Origin: Macropodus opercularis
Lineage: Eukaryota; Chordata; Actinopteri; Anabantiformes; Osphronemidae
Direction: 5' to 3'
Assembly: GCA_030770545.1 (NCBI GenBank)
Contig: CM061107.1
Span: 5,730,001-5,794,000, forward strand
DNA length: 64,000 nucleotides
Positions 11,979-25,632 of this stretch are shown in pieces. The stretch's first letter is position 1. Each line of letters opens with the position of its first letter. The notes beneath the pieces were generated by a model. It did not search any database and was not told where the DNA came from. It saw only the letters and a program-made list of their open reading frames with translations. The position numbers were made by a program, and so were the translations under genes.

Positions 11979-14130
11979 TTTATTGCTGGGTGTTCAGTTT
12001 AATTACTGATTTCCTTCTTGGTCACGGTGAAACCTTTGTGTGTAGTCATTATCTAGTAGCATAAATATTAGATGAACTTAAAAAGGTTGTGAATGTCTTC
12101 ACGGTGCCAGGCGCAAAGTAGCTGGTTAATAAAGTAGACCCGCGAAGACATCAAACATGCATTAAGCCTTACGGGAACAATTCTCCCCCTAATGAAAAGT
12201 TTTAATTGTGTACATTATCTCCTGATCCTGTGTCAGCTGAATCTTGATTAAACTTTGGATGACCAGTGGCCACACAACAAGAAGGCCTCTGCAGATCCGA
12301 ACCCCTCCCTCTCCCAGACCGGCTGCAGACACATCATAAAGTGACCATGAAATTTCTCTCCACCCACGCGAACATTGTGCAGCCAAGATGGTTACACTTC
12401 CAGTCCAAACGGCCTGTACTGCAGTCTACCAGAAGGTTCAGCTCACTTGGTGTCTGATGTAAATATGCACATCTGATGATGTGGAAGAGGCTACGAACCA
12501 TCAGGGGAGCTATAGGCTGACAGACTCTTTTTAACCGAACCCTCCTTCTCAATATATGTAGGCGCTGTAATACGATACTGCCTTCAACAGTCACAGCTAC
12601 AGATGAATCATTGAAACACTAACCCCAGACTAATACGAGCAACACTGAGCAGTGGTGTGAGCCCGACTGATGACGAGTGACTCGCGTTGCAGGTTATTAT
12701 CTGTACAGATGTGTTTTTCTTAAGGGCCTTCGACGATAATTTGCTTCCTCGCTTGCACGTGTGTGTGACTCAGCGGCAGTAATGAAGCCACGGTGCCGAC
12801 CTCCTCCAAACGCGGATCACAGCAGCAGCGCCTCTGCTTCCTTTCACCTCCAGATCCTCACTTTACGCCTCTCAAGGACAAAATCTGTCACGTTGCTCAC
12901 CGTTCCAACATTAGTATCGGTAATTGTGTTTATAGACGGGCTCAAACGCAAAAACAATGTTATTATATGCAGTTGCTAATTTGTCTTTGCACCCCTATGT
13001 AGCAATATGGAACCAGGCTGATAATTGAACCTGATTCATTGATTGTAATTTGTGGTGTAATTATCATAACACACCACCAGGAGGGAAAAATGATCTTACT
13101 CCTTATGATCCCGGAAAAGAAACAAATATGCAATTAGCTGTGATGTACGTGACGCGTATTGTTCCTTTAAGTTCTTCTTCTTTATTTGACAATAGATTTG
13201 CATATTTAAAAAACAATCTACTTGTGCCTGTAACATTGTTGTAGCTAAACCAGTGTAGACGTCGGTCATGAACAAGTGTCTCAAAAAAGTGCCTCTTCAT
13301 ATTCATATTCATAGCAGATGATGCACATTTGATGCCATTATATCCACTGCTTACATTTCAAATAAAAGAGAATAACTAGCGACTGCAGACATAAATTCAA
13401 ATCTACCAAATGTATTTTTGATGAAAGAGGTGGCTTCAGTGTTTTTGCCACAGCGACAACATTAAATTTAGATTTGGATTCCAGGACAGGAGACGCAAGA
13501 AATGAGACGCAAATTAAAACTTTGCTGGAATATCGCTGAAATATACATACCTGGGGTGTTTCTGGAAGAAAGCGAAGTATTTAATAATTCAACATTATTT
13601 ACAAATGGGCCAGTATGAAAAGAGGCAGAGAGACAACAACACACAGGCACGCACACAAATGTTAAAGAGGGCGGCGAGGAGCGGGTGGACACGCAGGCTC
13701 ATGAATAAAATGCAGCATGTATGAGGTTTGTGTTTTGATATTTGGACTGGACAAATGACATTAATTCATAATGAAAATATGCATCGTTATTACTTTGTTG
13801 TGATTATTACAGGATAAAGCTCATGAATGAATCTCTTCTAGATTAAAAAACTGATATAAATTCATATTCAACTAAATTACCTATTAAATAACACAAACAT
13901 AATTAGTTGTGTTCATTTTCACAAAATACTCATTTAAAGATATCATTACAATCTGTAATTGTTGTGTGTCTGTGGCTCCGTGTGTGCACAGCATGTGTCC
14001 ATCAAAATATTTTATTTATAATCAGCAATAGTCCTTTGTTCTTCATTACCGTTTATCGACAACGCTAACAAACCATTTATCAAGCGCGGCGTAGTTGGCT
14101 CGTTTGTTAGGTGGTGTGCGTCTAACTGTT
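11979..14130. other. Intronic stretch without recognisable features
   Basis: No exon, repeat family or convincing motif cluster is visible. Short open frames near 12189-12594 and 13096-13312 overlap one another on both strands and look accidental. Confidence 0.6.
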
Positions 14131-14300
14131 ACCACACTCTGTCTCGTCTTGGCAGTGCCTGTCTCCATCTGCCTTTTTATATTTATGACTATATTTAAAA
14201 AGATGGCATAAAAATTTAATCCTGGGGGTTCTAGAGGATTACGCTTTGCCAGCAGAAACTGGCAGACGTACTGAGAGGAGCCGTCGGACCTGCGCCTTCA
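14131..14300. promoter_or_regulatory. Conserved non-coding element candidate
   Basis: Unique sequence that includes CTATATTTAAA, close to the MEF2 site CTAWWWWTAG, in an AT-rich core flanked by GC-richer blocks. Conservation is judged by style only. Confidence 0.2.
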
Positions 14301-17300
14301 TTCACCTACTGTAACATCTTCACTGACATGACGGCTGGAGCTAAAATAACCCCGTCCTGACGCCGATCGGCTGGGCGTTATCAGCGTCATGATCACGGCA
14401 CAGCTGCGTTCAAATAGTTCTCTGTGGAGAACCAGCGTTTTTGTTCTGCTTCCATGGGTATTCACAATGCTTCCTCTTTATGCCTGACAAACATATTTGA
14501 ATTGGAAATGACACAAAATACTGTTTTATGCAGCACTCATCTCGAGATGCAGCTTTGCACGCGCAGACGGATCAAAGCGTTATCAAAAGATGGGAAGAAA
14601 AGCGGAAAAGGAAAAGTTGAGAAGCCCGTTTTGCTTCAGCCATACTGCATAAACCCATAAAGATTGCAAAGTCATTATGATCACATATTGTGATGTGGGT
14701 TTTCTTCCTGTCACTCTGGTTCTCTCCCTTTGGTTAATCCAACAAGATGCCGACAATTATTCACACCTGAGAAGCATAGCAGGAGAGGAAGGCAGGTGTG
14801 CAAAGCATGAGAAGCTGACAAGAAAGGCGCCCAAACGCCGGTGGAGATCTTCATCTTGTGAAAGACGCAGCGGTCTTCTCCTCTCCTCTGCCTCTTCGGA
14901 GATGTTGCAGGAATGCAACACCAACAAGCCCATCTCAGCAGGAACGGGAGCAGGAAAGAGAGGAGCTGAATGATTCACCTACGTGGACCGGAGTGGCTTT
15001 CTGTCAGCGCAGTTGATTAAAATTCCTGGGACCAAGAATGCAGGGTGATGTACGACGAGCAGGTGGTGTGGGTTTAATATGCATGAGCGGACGGCTCCTG
15101 CATCTGCAGATTGGCAGTCACTGAGCTCGCTTGTCCGCTCCCTAGGCAGCTCTCTTGGCATATGGAGCTACCGAGGGCATACATGAGCATAGCAGGGGGT
15201 TGGTCTCAGCACCCAGCCGATACATTTCACTCTTTTCACTCCTGACATCACTAAAGATGGCGGTTGGCTCCTTTTAGGAGCTTTGCTTTGTTCGAAGCAG
15301 CTACGGTAACATAAATGTGAAGGAGAACTTGAACGCTGCATTTCTTTTTTTCATCAATTTCACACAAACGCAGGAAACTTAAAAAGAGAAAGAATAGAGG
15401 GAGCCGGTGTAAAACGGGGGGAGAGGACACGTGGCGAGCACCTAGTCCAATCACCAATTCTATTGATACGGACAAGCAAACACAATCTGCTCCAGATTGT
15501 AAAGGAGGGAAATGTGAGTTCAGCTACAGTATCACTGCCTTGGAGTATTTCTGACAGATCAGCTGACATGATGACTGTGAATTTCTTTAAGCAGCTTCAG
15601 ATCCATTAGGAGCCGCTGTACATCCAAGCGGGTGCACAGCAGACGCTTGTTGTTTTGTTTGTTTTGGTTATTTCGATGGGTTCAGTGGGAGAACAGGCTG
15701 AGTGAGGGGCGTGTCACAGACAGCCCAGCAGAGCACTGTAATCTTTGTGTCAGGGTTGCCAACCGCCCGCGGGTCAGCAGGACACCAGACAAATCAGACT
15801 TATTTCCACGAGGCCCAAGGAGGGAGAACAAATGAGCAGATGCAAACATTCTCAGTGATGAATTTGAGAAGAGAGTGAAGCTCAGGGACAGTAAAACTGC
15901 TTTAACCATCTAACCACGTACGTGCAGTATACACACGATCACAGAAAGAAATAATGATACAGATACAACAAACAAATCTGATCACATTTTCAGGTTAATT
16001 TGTGAATCTACTTTGAAAACACCTACAATGTCGCTTAGAGGCAGATCTGTAAACACAATGAACGGACTAATTGGATTACATTAACGATAACCAGCTTGGA
16101 AAAACTCACGAGGGAACAACAATTAATCCCAATTATAAATCCCACTAACTGTGTGACTTGTGGACAAAGCAAAACGCCGATGAATGATGCTTTCCCTCGA
16201 ACAATCCAGATTCTCCTGTCACCCCAGTTTGCTCGATATAGCAGTCCACATCTCTGACACTAAAGTCAGAAACAACTAGTCCTGGCATTTTCACCCCACA
16301 GTTCCCACAAACAAAAACAAACAAACGCCCGCTGCTCTCACTGGAGCAGTGCGGACGGGATTTCATGCCTTTCAGTGTGATCACTCCCAGCAGAAAGACA
16401 CAGCTCTGATCCCATCACGGTGACAACATGCAGAAACAAGGAAAAGGTTGTGGCTCAGCATCCGTCAGCAGGGAGCTTGTCATTAATATCACTTGACAAG
16501 AAAGAGAGAACACTGGCACGACACTGATGATGTGACAGTTTTAAAAGGATTTAGCAAAGAACCATAAGCGGGAGGGGACTCTGGCAATGAAGGAGGTAAA
16601 GCTATGTCTATATGTAACTACAGGCTTTACCCTGAATATGCAACGCTGCCAAAAACACGGTGCGAGCTTTCTCCGACGGCACAGAATACCTGGCACCGGA
16701 CTGGCGCAGGTAATGCACTGGGACTGGTAGCACTGGCCCTGATGCCGCATCAGTGAAATCCTGTTTAGCCTCCTCCTGGCCTTCGGGGAGTGTCTGCTGT
16801 CTAATTCTGGCCAAATCACGGGCTGCTTAACATCTCACCATCTGCCTTGTTTATACGCATGAGTGTGTGGGAGAGAAGAGGGAAACGACGTGTGTGTTTA
16901 GGGCTAATCAGAGGAAGGTGTGGTGACGGGAGGTATATTTGACAACAGGAGTGACCTCATTCTGGGAGACGAAGATCACAAGTTAATTTCACTATAGGTA
17001 CAGACTGAGTGATAGCGGTGCACTGTGTTGATTGGATGGCTTCAGAATGATCGACGTAGGGATTTGATTTTAACGCCAGTCACCCAGTGATTAATGGTGT
17101 TGATTTCACCTGTCGCGGGAGCTGTTAAAATCGCTGTAAAACATATCGCTCCCCCGAAAATATTCTTCTCTATTCTCCTCTATGGCCTCCATCAAAGGAC
17201 GTTTGAAAGCATTAAACCTGACGGACAAAAATGTTGTGCATGAATGATGGCTGCGTTTCTCGGAGTGGTTCTCTCCGGTGCATAGCATTCCCTAACAGAC

Positions 17301-18329
17301 ATATTAATCAAAGAAGTTTCGCTTAGAGCCATTTGGGGATGAATACACTACAGTCCCCTCATTCCTCCAAACAACAACATTGCCTCCGCCTGATGTGTCA
17401 CACTCAATGAATGCCACAGGTAAACATATTTTACCTTCTGGACGTCTCAGTCTCCAAATTGCTGCAAAAGACTCTCTCTTGAGGAAACAAAAGGTAGAGA
17501 ATAGCGTCTTCATGGGCTAAACGTTAAAAGCTTTTTATTTCCGCGAGACGTTTCATTTTTCGTGCCGTTGTTGGATTTGGCACATTAGAAGCAGAAGATA
17601 CTGCAGGTTGCTCAAAGCTGAGAACAGAAAACTCCCAAGCTGAAGCGCAAGATAAAGTGCTTTGAATAGCAAACAAACAGGGCTTTAGTGGAGAGTGGCT
17701 GGGGATGAATCAGTGCAGGAAATGACAGCGTATTGTGCAGACAATTGCTCCTGACATTCATGGTCACCTCAAACTATGAGGACATACTGTAACAGAGAAA
17801 CGCTTCATAGCAGCAAAGTAAAAAACAAACCAATTTGCTGCTATTATTTCTAATGTATCATGTGATATACAGAAAACATTTATAGTCATTACATAAATAT
17901 CCAATAAATGACCATGCAGGCGTTATGATATTAAAGATTAAATGCTCCCAACCTGAATTAATAAGTGGGTGGATTGATTGGTTTAAACTATTTCAAATAA
18001 TGTGAAATATATCACACTGCATAAGCATTGATGGGTTCTATGGCTTAATCAGAGCAAAGCACATTATGTTTACATGCAATTAATATTATACTATAATAGA
18101 AACACAACAGGATTCAGGTAAATGCTCAGGCTGAAAACAGCAATCTCACACTGGCACGGCGGACAAATAGGAAAGCAGCCGAGCTTAAGAAATGACAAAT
18201 GGTGCAGCATACCTTAATCCAGTTACACCACAACAGCAGCTGATATTACCGCCCTCACTGCGATGCAAAGTGGCAGCTCACTGATCTTTCCTTTGTGCCT
18301 CCAGACCAGAAGCAGCCATTGTCGTGGAA
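14301..18329. other. Intronic stretch, nothing firm
   Basis: There are several GC-richer islands (around 14830-15180 and 15690-15835) but no exon with credible splice sites and coding similarity. The short block at 14990-15180 with TAATATGCATGAG is unique sequence that could be regulatory. No repeat family is recognised. Confidence 0.5.
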
Positions 18330-18430
18330 AAAGAGCCCGTTCAAAAATACAGGCTCCCATAAATAAGCTGTCAGAGCTGATGCTGATTTTGGTTAATGGC
18401 TAATGTGGCCTCGTTGGCGTCGCGGGACGA
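18330..18430. promoter_or_regulatory. Conserved non-coding element candidate
   Basis: A short unique block with CATAAATAAGC and GGTTAATGGCTAATG, offering several homeodomain-type cores in a mixed-composition context. Not verified by alignment. Confidence 0.2.
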
Positions 18431-20360
18431 CACGCCAGGCAGCCCGCAGTCTAGTCAGACAGGTGGGTGTTTAAGTGAAAATTGGAAACTTCTGCCACAA
18501 CCTCTGCTTGTCATGTTTATTATTTTCATTCCGTTGCAAGGAAAGGTCAAGTACGACTCTGCCGTGTTCAGATTATGGGTATTGGTGTACGGCGGCTGGG
18601 TCCAATAGTCTGCAATCACTTTCAAAGATGACACTGATGTTTTATTTACCAGAGCTCTTCTGCTGATGCGATGCGGAGGGCAAAACTGAGCAGAGAAACA
18701 CGCTGACTCTAGCTGGCATCAGAGTGCCAGCAAAAATGCTCAGTAACACTCGTCCCCTCCAAAAAACTCAAGTAATGGAACAAAATTCAGCATAACCCAG
18801 GTGAGCAGTTTGCAGAACAACAGGCGCGCGTCGGTGGCGGTCGATGCTCATTCTGTCCGAATCTCGAGTGCATAGTTTATTTAGTGGCGTCAGAGAACCT
18901 GACATTTGTAGCGTGTAGAGCAGAGTGAACATTTAGTGAACAGGCTTTTGGGGATTAGTGTCTCGCCTTGATAGGACAGGGACACACTGGCTGCTCCAGG
19001 GCTTGAAGTGATGATTCCATGGGACGCTCGGACCAACAGCAGTTGTCTCCTACACGAACATCCGACTTCAACAACGTTACCACTAATTCTGTGATATTTA
19101 AACACCTCAGGGTTATTTGAAAACTTTAGATTGGCAAACGCAATGAATTATAAAGCAGACAACCAGCACACAATAGCGTTTCAAACAAATCTGTGCATTC
19201 GCGTGAAGCCGTCTCCGTTGCTCTTAAAGGCGCCGCCTTTAGAGTGCCAAGCAGTGCTGCTTGCTATGACAGCCATCCAAAGCAAAGCACAAGACAGAGG
19301 CGCTAGTAGAGGATTTGAAACAAAGCCACTGACACCTGCCACCACAGAGCATGAGGACGGGGTGATGCCACACATAAATAAAAAACTGCTCACATTGACT
19401 GAACTGATAACATGGAAACATTATAGGACAGAGGGCAAAGAGGCTGCTACGGTGCAGCGGTTGGCTTTTTAGGTGTACATGCAACACTGGCGTCTGTCAG
19501 TCAGCGGCAGCCTGCGTCCCCTCCTCCGCAGTCGTATACGAGGCATCTGGCATGAAATCGAAAACCACAGGAGCAGTTTTCACACTATAAAGAGGTTTGA
19601 CATACTATATACACTATACATGCCGGTAAGGTTGTCGAACGGGGCGTGACTACTGCAGCCTTGGCATTAGGAAGACGAGCGTGGATATGCTTTGGGTTTT
19701 TAGAATGTACACCTCAATATTCAGGGTCCGGCTTCAGAGCATATTAGCTGCTGATTTGAGTTGACAGCAATCAGGACTGTGCAACGGGTCCAGTCCGAAC
19801 GGCCTGAGACTCAGCCAATTAGGAGGGTGCTGAGGCAGGATGCTTTCGCTGCCCCTAATTTTCACCAAATTATTATCAGCATCAAACTTTTCTGTTTTAT
19901 CTCTGAGATTATTTCATACGCAAGCTCAGTTCATCTGAGGGATCTGACAATGTTTAGTGGGTTTCTAGAGCAATTAATCAATGCAGGCTATCAGTTACAT
20001 ATAATCAATCAATGCATCATCAGCATGAAAAATCTATTTCTAAATGCCACTGATCCCAAAATACAAAACAATCGTTGGTTCCTTGGAGCTGAACGTGTCT
20101 CGGGTAACGTTCACAGCACACGTGCAGAAGCGGCAGCGTGACGTTTACATCTGGCTTTTGGCCGTTGTTACGATTCAACACATATCTGTCAGAGCTACAG
20201 CAGTTTCTAAATCACAAGGAACACACCCTACAGTAAGGCTGCGTGTAGCTTTAAGTGAGGCAGAACCCAGCGCTTACACACACACAGCAGTCTGGCCCTC
20301 TGCAGCCATCAATTCACAGCAGTGAACCTGACTGCAGCCCGCTCCGCTCTCCCTCTCTTC
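18431..20360. other. Intronic stretch without recognisable features
   Basis: No exon or repeat family is visible. Open frames of 113 and 126 codons (19131-19472 and 19761-20141, plus strand) have no recognisable domain and are within chance expectation for the window. Confidence 0.6.
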
Positions 20361-20550
20361 CCTTGTACCAGAATTAATTTCTCCCCAGAGCTGATAGGCT
20401 ACGCTCTACTGCAGCCAATCCATATAATTAGGCCGTCAGCTATGTAAACCCCTGGCTCAGACTTCAAGTCTATTTCAATATTAGGTGCAGACATGACAAT
20501 GGCTTCATCAAATCGGAGTTTTTCCTGCATTAATTTGATAAATGCTTGTT
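20361..20550. promoter_or_regulatory. Conserved non-coding element candidate
   Basis: Unique block with AATTAATTT, ATATAATTAGG and ATTAATTTGAT, plus a CCAAT sequence. Three spaced homeodomain cores in under 200 bases resemble neural enhancers. This is inference only. Confidence 0.3.
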
Positions 20551-21036
20551 TCTTCTCTTGCCCTCCATGTGGCTTCTCCCTACATGTAGCAGGCTAATGC
20601 TTCTTTTCTGGTAGACTTGTTCTTCTCTCTGAGTCAGGAGGAAGTTTTCTTCGCAGAATGCTAGTACGTCTTGTCTTCCTCTGGGTTTTATGATGCATTT
20701 AGTTTCCCATTACTAATGAATTACTTGACTTTGTAAGTGTTTTAATGGGCATTTAATATTGGCGGATGCTGAGCCCAAGGTGTCCGCCCTCCTCGCTTCT
20801 CTCCCTCCCCCTTCTCAGCCTTGTTAAGTAAGTATTTTTCCGCCCAGAGCCAATTATGTGGGGTTTTGACGGTTGATCTCACTCCATATGGCGACAGCTC
20901 TGTTAATCGCCACCTCCCAGAGAACTGCAGCGTGACAGCCTGCGTGTCAAAATCACCATCAAAATGTTGAGGCGTGGAGAGGAGGAGGGTGGGAGATGGA
21001 AGCCATGCATGTCTGTGTGTGTGTGTTTTTTGTGGC

Positions 21037-21050
21037 GGGGGGGGGGGGGG
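21037..21050 (+). repeat. Poly-G run (G14) next to a GT-rich stretch
   Basis: Fourteen uninterrupted G residues, preceded by GTGTGTGTGTG and a T run from about 21014. In the nrg3 transcript the run would read as C14. Such runs are unstable and are common sequencing or assembly error sites. Confidence 0.9.
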
Positions 21051-21353
21051 CGAGGTGCGGGAGGAGACAGCAAGGAGAAAGGAAAAATTAGCCAGAGAAA
21101 ACAAAGTCAATGAGGCATGAAGGAGGCTTCCCCTCTCCTGTTTGGACGTAGTCATGCCTTCCCATCCACTGTTAGGGAAGAAAATGGCCGCCTTTAGGTG
21201 GTCGTACTCTGTGAGGCTGCTGGTGGAGGCTGGAGCTGAAATCTGCGTGGTTACGCATTCTGGTTGCGGTTGTTGACTGAAGCAACATTTCACTCAGCAC
21301 AGACCTCCAGTTCTCTGCCTGCTTGTTTGAGCAGACTTTAACACGCGGGATGC

Positions 21354-21361
21354 ATTTGCAT
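21354..21361 (+). promoter_or_regulatory. POU octamer ATTTGCAT
   Basis: A perfect octamer within GCATTTGCATATCCCC. Other perfect copies occur near 11939 and 57582. Octamers are bound by OCT/BRN POU factors, but three copies in 64 kb of AT-rich DNA are about what chance gives. Confidence 0.25.
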
Positions 21362-21980
21362 ATCCCCAGTCAAAGTGGATCTCCCTTGGTTTGAAAACGA
21401 CCTCGGGGATGTGGTGTCGAGAGGCCGTGCTGTACGCGCACCACACTATCAAGGTTTGCGGCTACTGCAGTCACAATGGATTGCTTTGTGCCCTGACTGA
21501 TTACCACTGGGGGAGAGGGAGATAGCCTCCAACATCCCAAATCCCCTGGTTACACATATTTACTTGTAGCTGTTTATGATAATAGCTTTGGTGGACAAGA
21601 CACACAGACGCATCCATTTGCTGTAAGAGAGACATCACATCTCCACTTTACAAACTAAATAATCACTAATCAAAGATTTCCATCACAACTGGTTGCACTT
21701 CTAAACAACACAAAGCAAGATACTTAATGGTTATTTTGTCCTTCCCTACACAAAATGACTAGGTTGATTTTAAAAAGATTAGAGGATCAGTACCTTCTCC
21801 TTCTTTTCTTCAAATTTCCAGTAAACTCCCCACCTCACAACATCATCACCACTGTCAGAGCACTACCACGATACACTGCTACACAAGCATAGTGTACTGT
21901 ACGCATTATTAGCTCACAGGTTTGTTGTTGCTCTCCTTCCTCGGAAGCTGAGCTGCTGATTTGGACAGTTACCCATCTGC

Positions 21981-22150
21981 AGCGTACGAACGCATGATGG
22001 TAATTCATCTACCTTCTAATGATCTTCGCTGTTTTGATGAGCGGAATCGTCAGTGACAGGTGGGAAAGCGCGCTTAATTATATCTACTGGGACAACTGGT
22101 GTTCTGCTTTTCACTGTGCAGGCAATTTAAGAGAGAAACGGTACCTTTCC
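21981..22150. promoter_or_regulatory. Conserved non-coding element candidate
   Basis: Unique block with TAATTCATC, CGCTTAATTATATC and the E-box CAGGTG in a mixed-composition context with no repeats. Not verified. Confidence 0.25.
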
Positions 22151-23778
22151 GTGGGCGTTAGTCAATATGGCAGATGAAGACCATCAGGCTGGAAAAAGCC
22201 AGACTACTCTGGTCAAGCATCGGGCTGGAACGAAGACAAGACAGCCCAAATAGAACCTTTGTTGATCATCGACAATTTGCTGCAATGCCATGTAGATAAG
22301 CCAGGGACCCACACACAGCTGAGACCACACTAGAGCTTTATGGGAATGAAACGCATTGCATTCAGTGACGACCAGACGCTACTACAACAGATTTATCCCA
22401 TGGTGATATCCAACCCTGTCTCACTTTAGCCAGTGAGGGTTAAAAGCCTTACTGAGTCACTATGGCTCATGTCGGAAGGCCTCAGACTTTGCCACCTCAC
22501 CCGACACGCACGCCTAAGGTCAGTGTCACTGCCCTGCCAAGTGCTGACCTTTGATCGGTTAGAGCAGCGCTAAAACTGCCCACAGGTATCTTTGGCCATG
22601 TCTCAGAGTCGCCGAAGAAAAGGACAACGACAACAGCCTCTAAGCATCGCAGCAAGAGCAGCCGGTAAAAACATTAATATGCTTTGTCAACACACAGTAG
22701 TGCTCTGAAGGGATTCGCGACATGAGACTAATGCCAGACCTTTGAAGGTAGTGCGGATATATGATTAAACAAATACTGAGAGTGAGCCCACAGTGGGATT
22801 TTCTAACCTTGGTGTGTACTGAAATTCCGTAAGGTACAGTTTTAGTCCTATCGCATTCTACTGTATGCATATGGCAGAAATCTGTCCTTTGATGCCTCCA
22901 AGGTTCTATAAATTTACAAAGAAAAATGATGCAGGCAGCCAAGATAAAGGTGCAGCCAGTGAAGATCACATTTTTTCAAATTGGATTTCCTTGACAAATG
23001 TTTTAGTTTCTTGGGCTCCAACATTTGTGAGCTTCAGGCACTTTGTTAAAACATTACTGACCCCTACATGGGGACAACGGGCAGGAAACAGACAGGTGTC
23101 CATCACATGTCGGTGCTGGAATTTCTGTTGCGCAAAATCCCCACTTATTTTTCCTTTTTTCTGTCACCAGGAACAAGACATAATACTGTGCCACCCTGTG
23201 CAGATATTATATTAATGATATTAACCCAAATGTCATTGTTGGACTCTGATCTTCACATTATCTTAAAGGATTTTCTGTCATTGTCTCCACAATAGCTGTG
23301 AAAGCGAGCACCTTCCACGCCGATGAATGTAAGAATGTTAGGCAAAGGGTGGAAATCTCATGAACTCATTTATTTCAGAGGGAAAAAAAGGTCAACAGCA
23401 ATTAACAGGAATGAAGCATCATCTAAATTATGTTTGAAAGAGCCTGGCTTATATTAAGCGTTACAGTTCAGCGTGCCAAGTTGTAAATACAATAACCAGA
23501 TCTCCCTCATCTCTCATGCTAATTATTGTTTGCAGCTTCAAAGTGTTCTGTGTTGTGTTTTTGCTGTTTACTGCTGCTGACTAGACACCAATCAAGCTCA
23601 GCTCTCCTGTGCTGCAATCAGAGGCCTGTCTTGACCAATCAAAATGTCTCGTTGTTTACACTAAAGTGGTGTGGGAAGCAGAAGTCAGCGCTTCCCGCTG
23701 CGAGAGTTATATTTAGAGTCCACTGGAGGAAAAAACTAAATGAGCTAAAAAATACACGCGATATTACATTTCCAGCTC
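22151..23778. other. Intronic stretch without recognisable features
   Basis: Two overlapping open frames at 22640-22969 (minus) and 22865-23215 (plus) have no recognisable similarity. No repeat family or splice-flanked exon was seen. Confidence 0.6.
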
Positions 23779-23945
23779 GCATCGAGAGAGAGTGTGAGTG
23801 GAGGGGTAGACAAAGAGGGGGGTAAAAAAAAAAAAGAGATGCCAGGAGAGAGATATCGATGTAGTAGAGAGACACGGGGAGCAAGGCTGAGAAAATGGAG
23901 AGGAAAAAAGCAGAGATGAGAGAAAGAAAGCGAGCGGGAGAGACA
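23779..23945 (-). repeat. Long polypurine/polypyrimidine tract with a decoy 3' splice site
   Basis: The plus strand is almost all purine, with GAGAGA and A12 (23824-23835) segments. The nrg3 sense strand is therefore a pyrimidine tract of about 165 bases. It contains a very good acceptor-like end, TTTTCTCAG, with the AG at 23887-23888. No strong donor follows within the next stretch, so I do not call an exon. The open frame of 103 codons across it reflects composition. Confidence 0.7.
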
Positions 23946-24000
23946 GTCACACTTGGTTTGACTCATCTATGGGCGTATCATCTGGCTTGCAGGGGGAAAA

Positions 24001-24200
24001 TTACTGTACCAGTCCCCCAAGGGCCGGAGTGACTTCCTTAACCACTTTAATAAACTGGAAGAGTGTGATTGCCCAGACAGTGCTTCTGTCAGCGTGTTAA
24101 TTAGACACAGTGCTTTATCAGAGCTGGCCACTCATGAACCGACCAGGCACATTACCATAAACAGTTTACTATCAGCCTGTATGGGAAGCAACCTTTAAGC
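24001..24200. promoter_or_regulatory. Conserved non-coding element candidate
   Basis: Unique block centred on GTGTTAATTAGACAC (TAATTA at 24098-24103), with imperfect dyad symmetry, and CATAAACAG, a forkhead-like core, downstream. It is one of the more enhancer-like stretches in the window by eye. Confidence 0.3.
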
Positions 24201-24971
24201 ATAAAATCTAAAGGCATTGTTGTCTGGCTGTAGTAGGCCTGTGTTGTTGTGTTAAATCTGTCAAAATCAAAATGAAACAATAAATAAACATGCAATATCA
24301 AAACTGCATTTGTTGTCAAGAATGCATTTCAAATTAGTCTCTTTGAAACATTTCATATTTTGCATTGCTCATTTCCAAACCAGCTCTCTTCCTCATTACG
24401 CACAGAATCCCAATTACATGTTCACAAACTCTGTTTACTGTTCCTCTGCTGGGTTTTTTCACCTACAATGTTGTTTTTCCCCACATCTGCTTATCAGCAT
24501 ATGTTTAATCCTCAAATGATAACTTGTCTAACTTATGACGGTACTTCAGAACTGGATAAGTGATAAACCATGTTGTAGAGGTGCATTTTACTTTTCCTGA
24601 TCAGCCAATTATGAGGAACAAACCTGTTTACAATTTAAACAATCTAAACTTGGAGGAAACCTTTGGAAAATGTAATTGGAACATCTCAGATACGTTTTAC
24701 TTAAGGAGCACATTTAAGGTGCTAATTAAAGTACAGTACATGTATGTGTATGGATAAATGAGTCAGTAAAATCTTTTCATGCTTGATAAACAGCAGTGAA
24801 TTTGGCAAAAGAGCATAGAGATGCAAAAACAGAAAAGCCTGCAGCTGCACAGTGATTTCTTCAGGTTTACACATTTGAAATCACACCATACAGTATGTCA
24901 ACACAGCCTGCAGCCACTTCGTATTGTAGCTGATACATTAATTTTCAAGCACGGGAATATACAGCACAATA

Positions 24972-25000
24972 GGAGGAGGGGTGGTGGCGGCTGTGGTGGG
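24972..25000 (+). other. G-rich tract with two-tetrad G-quadruplex potential
   Basis: A run of GG and GGGG doublets spaced by one to three bases (GGAGGAGGGGTGGTGGCGG and onward). Only two-tetrad folding is plausible for most of it, so stability would be modest. Confidence 0.4.
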
Positions 25001-25632
25001 CAACAGCAACAGTGTTTATTCACCCTGAAGACAGTAGATATAATAATCACCTCCAGCCCAAGTTTCCACAAAAATGAAACTAGGCTGTTGCATAATTCAT
25101 GAGCGGAGTGTGTGTCACCAACTCAGCATTTAGCTTAAGGAAACTGTGGGCAAACTCTAAGAGGGATACTATTGTTCTCCTTTCATCTTTTGTGTGTAAC
25201 TCAGAACTTGGTATATTTAAAATTCACATCTTCATAATGAGAGAAAAGGCGGCATCTCTCCCCAAGGATATGTGTTTCACTTGGAAACTGTATGTCACCG
25301 ACATAACAACAAATGTCTAATCTAAAAACTCTACTTGATGTTTTTTTGTGTGTCGTCTCTCACTGTATCTGAGAGGAGTGAGAGCTGGCTGATGATCAGA
25401 AGGCGTTTTAATGCTTCAATCGCCCCAGAGCGATGAGAAACTGTGATAACATTAAAGTTGTTACTATTATTTTTGACCGGTTTTCTGCAACATTTGGAAA
25501 CAACCTCTGCTTCTAATAGTTTTCAGTCCTGTGGTCGCACTTATGTTTATTAATACATCTTACCTTTATTTAGCTGCACCACGTATAGCCTCTCAAGGAG
25601 TGCTATGATTCTGGGGCTGGTAGCGTACCTGC

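Noticed and set aside
20742..21293. 183-codon minus-strand open frame, the longest in the window
   Set aside because: It crosses G14 and GT runs, giving poly-Pro and His/Thr repeats, has no recognisable domain, and lies in a GC-richer patch where long frames arise by chance.
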